From SIG701 sp045611685 (lineage in GTDB: Bacteria > Bacillota > Clostridia > Oscillospirales > CAG-272): a stretch of 64,000 bases of DNA. The notes under the pieces are model-generated. The model did no database searches. It had not been told where the DNA came from and was given only the letters and a program-made list of their open reading frames with translations. The stretch covers positions 62,001-126,000 of the forward strand of contig JAZKXO010000079.1 of NCBI GenBank assembly GCA_045611685.1, read 5' to 3'. The position numbers and the translations under genes are program-made. Every line of letters begins with the position of its first letter. Position 1 is the stretch's first letter. Positions 62,053 through 64,000 of the stretch are shown here, in pieces.

Positions 62053-62904
62053 ATGAAAAAGAGAATTTTTGCAGTTCTGCTCGCAGCTCTTATGGTTCTT
62101 CCCGCTTTGGCTATGACCTCTTGCGGCAAGGATAGCACCGCAGTTAAGGTTATCGAAATCAACCTGACTGAAGAAGAGTACGCATTCGGTGTTGACAAGA
62201 CCCAGCCTGAGCTGCTCGCGAAAGTAAACACCTTCCTCGCGGAAATCAAGACAAACGGCAAGTTTGAAGCAATCTGCAACAACTACTTCGGCGATGGCAC
62301 TCCCGTTCCTGTCAAGTCTGCCGCAAAGGATTCTTCCAAGGATCAGCTCGTCGTTGCCACCAACGCGGCTTTCGAGCCGTTTGAGTACATGATCGGCGAA
62401 GATTACTACGGTATCGATATGGAGATCGCCGCAGCTCTTGCCGAGTACCTCGGTCTTGAACTCGTTATTGATAATATGGAATTTGAGTCCGTATGTCTCT
62501 CCGTCGGTCAGCAGAAGTGCGACATCGCAATGGCGGGCCTTACCGTTAAACCCGACCGCGAAGAGTACGTAACCTTCTCCAACTCCTACTACAACGCTTC
62601 CCAGAAGCTGATCGTTCCCGCAGACAACACCGAGTTTGATGCTTGCAAGACCGCAGACGATGTTGTTGCTATTCTTTCTACAAAGGATAAAGCAACCGTT
62701 ATCGGCGTACAGAACGGCACCACAGGTCAGTTCTATGTTGAAGGCGATGCAGAGTGGGGCTTTGACGGATTCCCCGTTTCCTGTACCGGCTACAAGAACG
62801 GTTCCCTTGCAGTCCAGGATATGATCAACGGCAATATCCAGTACGTTATCATCGACTCCGCTCCGGCCGCCGCTATCGCAGCCGCATTCAATGAGCTGAA
62901 CTAA
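62053..62904 (+). CDS. Polar amino-acid ABC transporter binding lipoprotein, apparently circularly permuted
   Basis: 283 residues from ATG 62053, with AAAGGAG upstream. The signal peptide ends at Cys24 (AMTSC). Residues of about 30-79 (KVIEINLTEEEYAFGVDKTQ to CNNYFGDG) match the segment that normally ends family-3 binding proteins. A linker (about 80-96) leads to LVVATNAAFEPFEYM, the usual N-terminus of the mature protein, at residue 97. The protein then runs through GIDMEIAAALAEYLG, CDIAMAGLTVKPDREEYV and IGVQNGTTGQFYVEGD to IDSAPAAAIAAAFNELN and stops exactly where the missing C-terminal segment would begin. Total length is normal, so this is a permutation rather than a duplication. Permease and ATPase genes follow. 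Confidence 0.9.
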   Translation: MKKRIFAVLLAALMVLPALAMTSCGKDSTAVKVIEINLTEEEYAFGVDKTQPELLAKVNTFLAEIKTNGKFEAICNNYFGDGTPVPVKSAAKDSSKDQLVVATNAAFEPFEYMIGEDYYGIDMEIAAALAEYLGLELVIDNMEFESVCLSVGQQKCDIAMAGLTVKPDREEYVTFSNSYYNASQKLIVPADNTEFDACKTADDVVAILSTKDKATVIGVQNGTTGQFYVEGDAEWGFDGFPVSCTGYKNGSLAVQDMINGNIQYVIIDSAPAAAIAAAFNELN

Positions 62905-62999
62905 AAACAAATAATACATTCTCGGCTAAATAGTCAACTACTCCCTCACTGCTTATGCCCGTGGGGGAGTACTCATTCCTCCTACATAAAGGAAGCATC

Positions 63000-63710
63000 A
63001 TGGGAAATTTTGAAAAAAAGATCGCAAAATTCATAGACATATTTATTGAGCAAAACGGTTACGTACGCGTTCTTGAAGGCTTGCAGAACACTATTATCAT
63101 TGCCGTTCTTGGCTTGATCATCGGCAGTTTGATAGGCACGTTGATCGCTACAGTAAGAGTGACACCGAAGTATAAGACGCTTCCAAAAATTTTGAACTCA
63201 CTCTGCGACGTATACGTCGGCTTCTTCCGCGGAACGCCAATGACCGTTCAGTTGCTTTTGTTCTACTACGTTCTTTTGCCGCTGATGGGCATCCGCATCA
63301 CCGGTGTAAACGTCTCTATTTTAGTCTTCTCGCTCAACTCCGGCGCGTATATCTCTGAAATCATGCGAAGCGGTATTCAGTCAGTAGATATCGGCCAAAT
63401 GGAGGCTGGTCGCGCTGTGGGTCTGTCCTTCCCCGTTACGATGATTAAAATCATCATACCGCAGGCTGTAAAGAACATTCTTCCGACACTCGGAAACGAA
63501 TTCATCGCGCTGATCAAAGAGACCTCTGTTGTCAGTTTTGTCGGCGCTGCCGATTTGTACGTTGCATTTAATTACATCGGTTCCAACAGTTACGAATTCA
63601 TGGTTCCCTATCTCGTGATGGCACTCATCTACATCGTGATCGTTATGCTTATCACAATCGGAATCAAGTTGATGGAAAGGGGGCTGTCCAAGAGTGATCG
63701 ACGTCATTGA
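63000..63710 (+). CDS. Amino-acid ABC transporter permease (HisM/GlnP type)
   Basis: 236 residues from ATG 63000 (MGNFEKK), with AAAGGAAG upstream; the frame is open to 62955. About five membrane helices are visible. YVGFFRGTPMTVQLLLFYY and the EAA loop QMEAGRAVGLSFPVTMIKIIIPQAVKNILP are typical of polar amino-acid permeases (family 3). The gene overlaps the start of the ATPase gene by 17 bp, so they are co-translated, and the permease probably acts as a homodimer. Confidence 0.95.
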   Translation: MGNFEKKIAKFIDIFIEQNGYVRVLEGLQNTIIIAVLGLIIGSLIGTLIATVRVTPKYKTLPKILNSLCDVYVGFFRGTPMTVQLLLFYYVLLPLMGIRITGVNVSILVFSLNSGAYISEIMRSGIQSVDIGQMEAGRAVGLSFPVTMIKIIIPQAVKNILPTLGNEFIALIKETSVVSFVGAADLYVAFNYIGSNSYEFMVPYLVMALIYIVIVMLITIGIKLMERGLSKSDRRH

Positions 63711-64000
63711 TTTGAAAAAGAGTTTCGGCGACAACGAAGTCTTAAAAGGCATAAACATCACCATCAACAAAGGCGATATCGTATGTGTGATCGGTCCGTC
63801 CGGCTGCGGAAAATCGACCTTCCTGCGCTGCTTAAACTGTATGGAAGACCCTACCGGCGGCAGCATAATATTCGGCGGTGTAGATATCGCAGATATGCGC
63901 GTTGACATCAACGAACACCGCCGTCACATGGGTATGGTTTTTCAGCAGTTTAACCTCTTCAACAACAAATCCGTAATCCAGAATATTATGTTGGCACCCG
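63694..64000 (+). CDS. Amino-acid ABC transporter ATPase, 3' end outside the window
   Basis: GTG 63694 starts the frame after AAAGGGGG; 102 codons are visible. They begin VIDVIDLKKSFGDNEVLKGI and contain Walker A GPSGCGKST, then the Q-loop region GMVFQQFNLFNNKSVIQNI. The signature and Walker B motifs lie beyond the edge. It completes a binding protein-permease-ATPase operon for polar amino acids. Confidence 0.95.
   Translation, partial: MIDVIDLKKSFGDNEVLKGINITINKGDIVCVIGPSGCGKSTFLRCLNCMEDPTGGSIIFGGVDIADMRVDINEHRRHMGMVFQQFNLFNNKSVIQNIMLAP

Noticed and set aside
62053..62904. Duplication of the C-terminal segment in the binding protein
   Set aside because: Only one copy exists; the C-terminus lacks it, so permutation explains the data better.
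1..64000. CRISPR arrays, rRNA or tRNA genes
   Set aside because: No regularly spaced repeats and no recognisable cloverleaf or rRNA sequences were found by eye; a tRNA scan was not possible.

Overview
The window comes from a spore-forming member of the Clostridia (Firmicutes), most likely an uncultured gut-type Oscillospirales or Ruminococcaceae relative. The sequence shows a Gram-positive PolC, a tsf/rpsB/pyrH/frr cluster, sporulation genes (spoIIGA-sigE, spoIVA, yqfC-yqfD, ylbJ, a SpoIIQ-like protein, a cotJC remnant), A+G-rich Shine-Dalgarno sites and TTGACA/TATAAT promoters with 17-bp spacers. I recognised no rRNA, tRNA or CRISPR array.

Positions 1-10.9 kb lie mostly on the plus strand and are the accessory part. 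They hold a SpoIIQ-like M23 protein (cut by the window edge), a GHL10-type lipoprotein, a two-component system, and an AraC-controlled cluster of oxidoreductase, amidohydrolase and DegT aminotransferase. After these come a 47-residue protein and a large serine recombinase. The recombinase stop codon is followed within about 20 bp by the conserved C-terminal third of the spore-coat Mn-catalase CotJC. The element therefore appears to have split cotJC, as sporulation intervening elements do, but the 5' part of cotJC is not in this window.

Positions 10.9-26.3 kb are on the minus strand: yebC, argS, prs, an unannotated 32-residue ORF, an AEC transporter, two lipoproteins (amidase and CapA-like), a TIM-barrel isomerase, mutS2, then the classical operon yqfC-yqfD-phoH-ybeY-era-recO (transcribed right to left). 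Positions 26.4-29.8 kb are plus strand: ylbJ, a small Cys protein, prfB with a TTG start and a SpoU methyltransferase. Positions 30-35 kb are minus strand: secA followed by two related, unrecognised membrane proteins.

Positions 35.1-61.7 kb hold trmL (plus) and then a long minus-strand core: cls, spoIVA, polC, the block pyrH-frr-uppS-cdsA-dxr-rseP-ispG (transcribed right to left), rpsB-tsf, an orphan solute-binding lipoprotein, dgt-dnaG-rpoD, hflX-yigZ, rpmE and spoIIGA-sigE. Positions 61.9-64 kb are a plus-strand polar amino-acid ABC transporter behind a consensus promoter with phased A-tract repeats and a palindrome. Its binding protein looks circularly permuted: the segment that normally ends this family comes first.

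The two most interesting observations are the serine-recombinase element in cotJC and the permuted binding protein with its elaborate control region. Smaller leads are a 32-residue ORF, a repeated membrane module beside secA, an operator-like palindrome at cls and an unclear spoIIGA start. All family calls come from reading motifs by eye; no database search was run.
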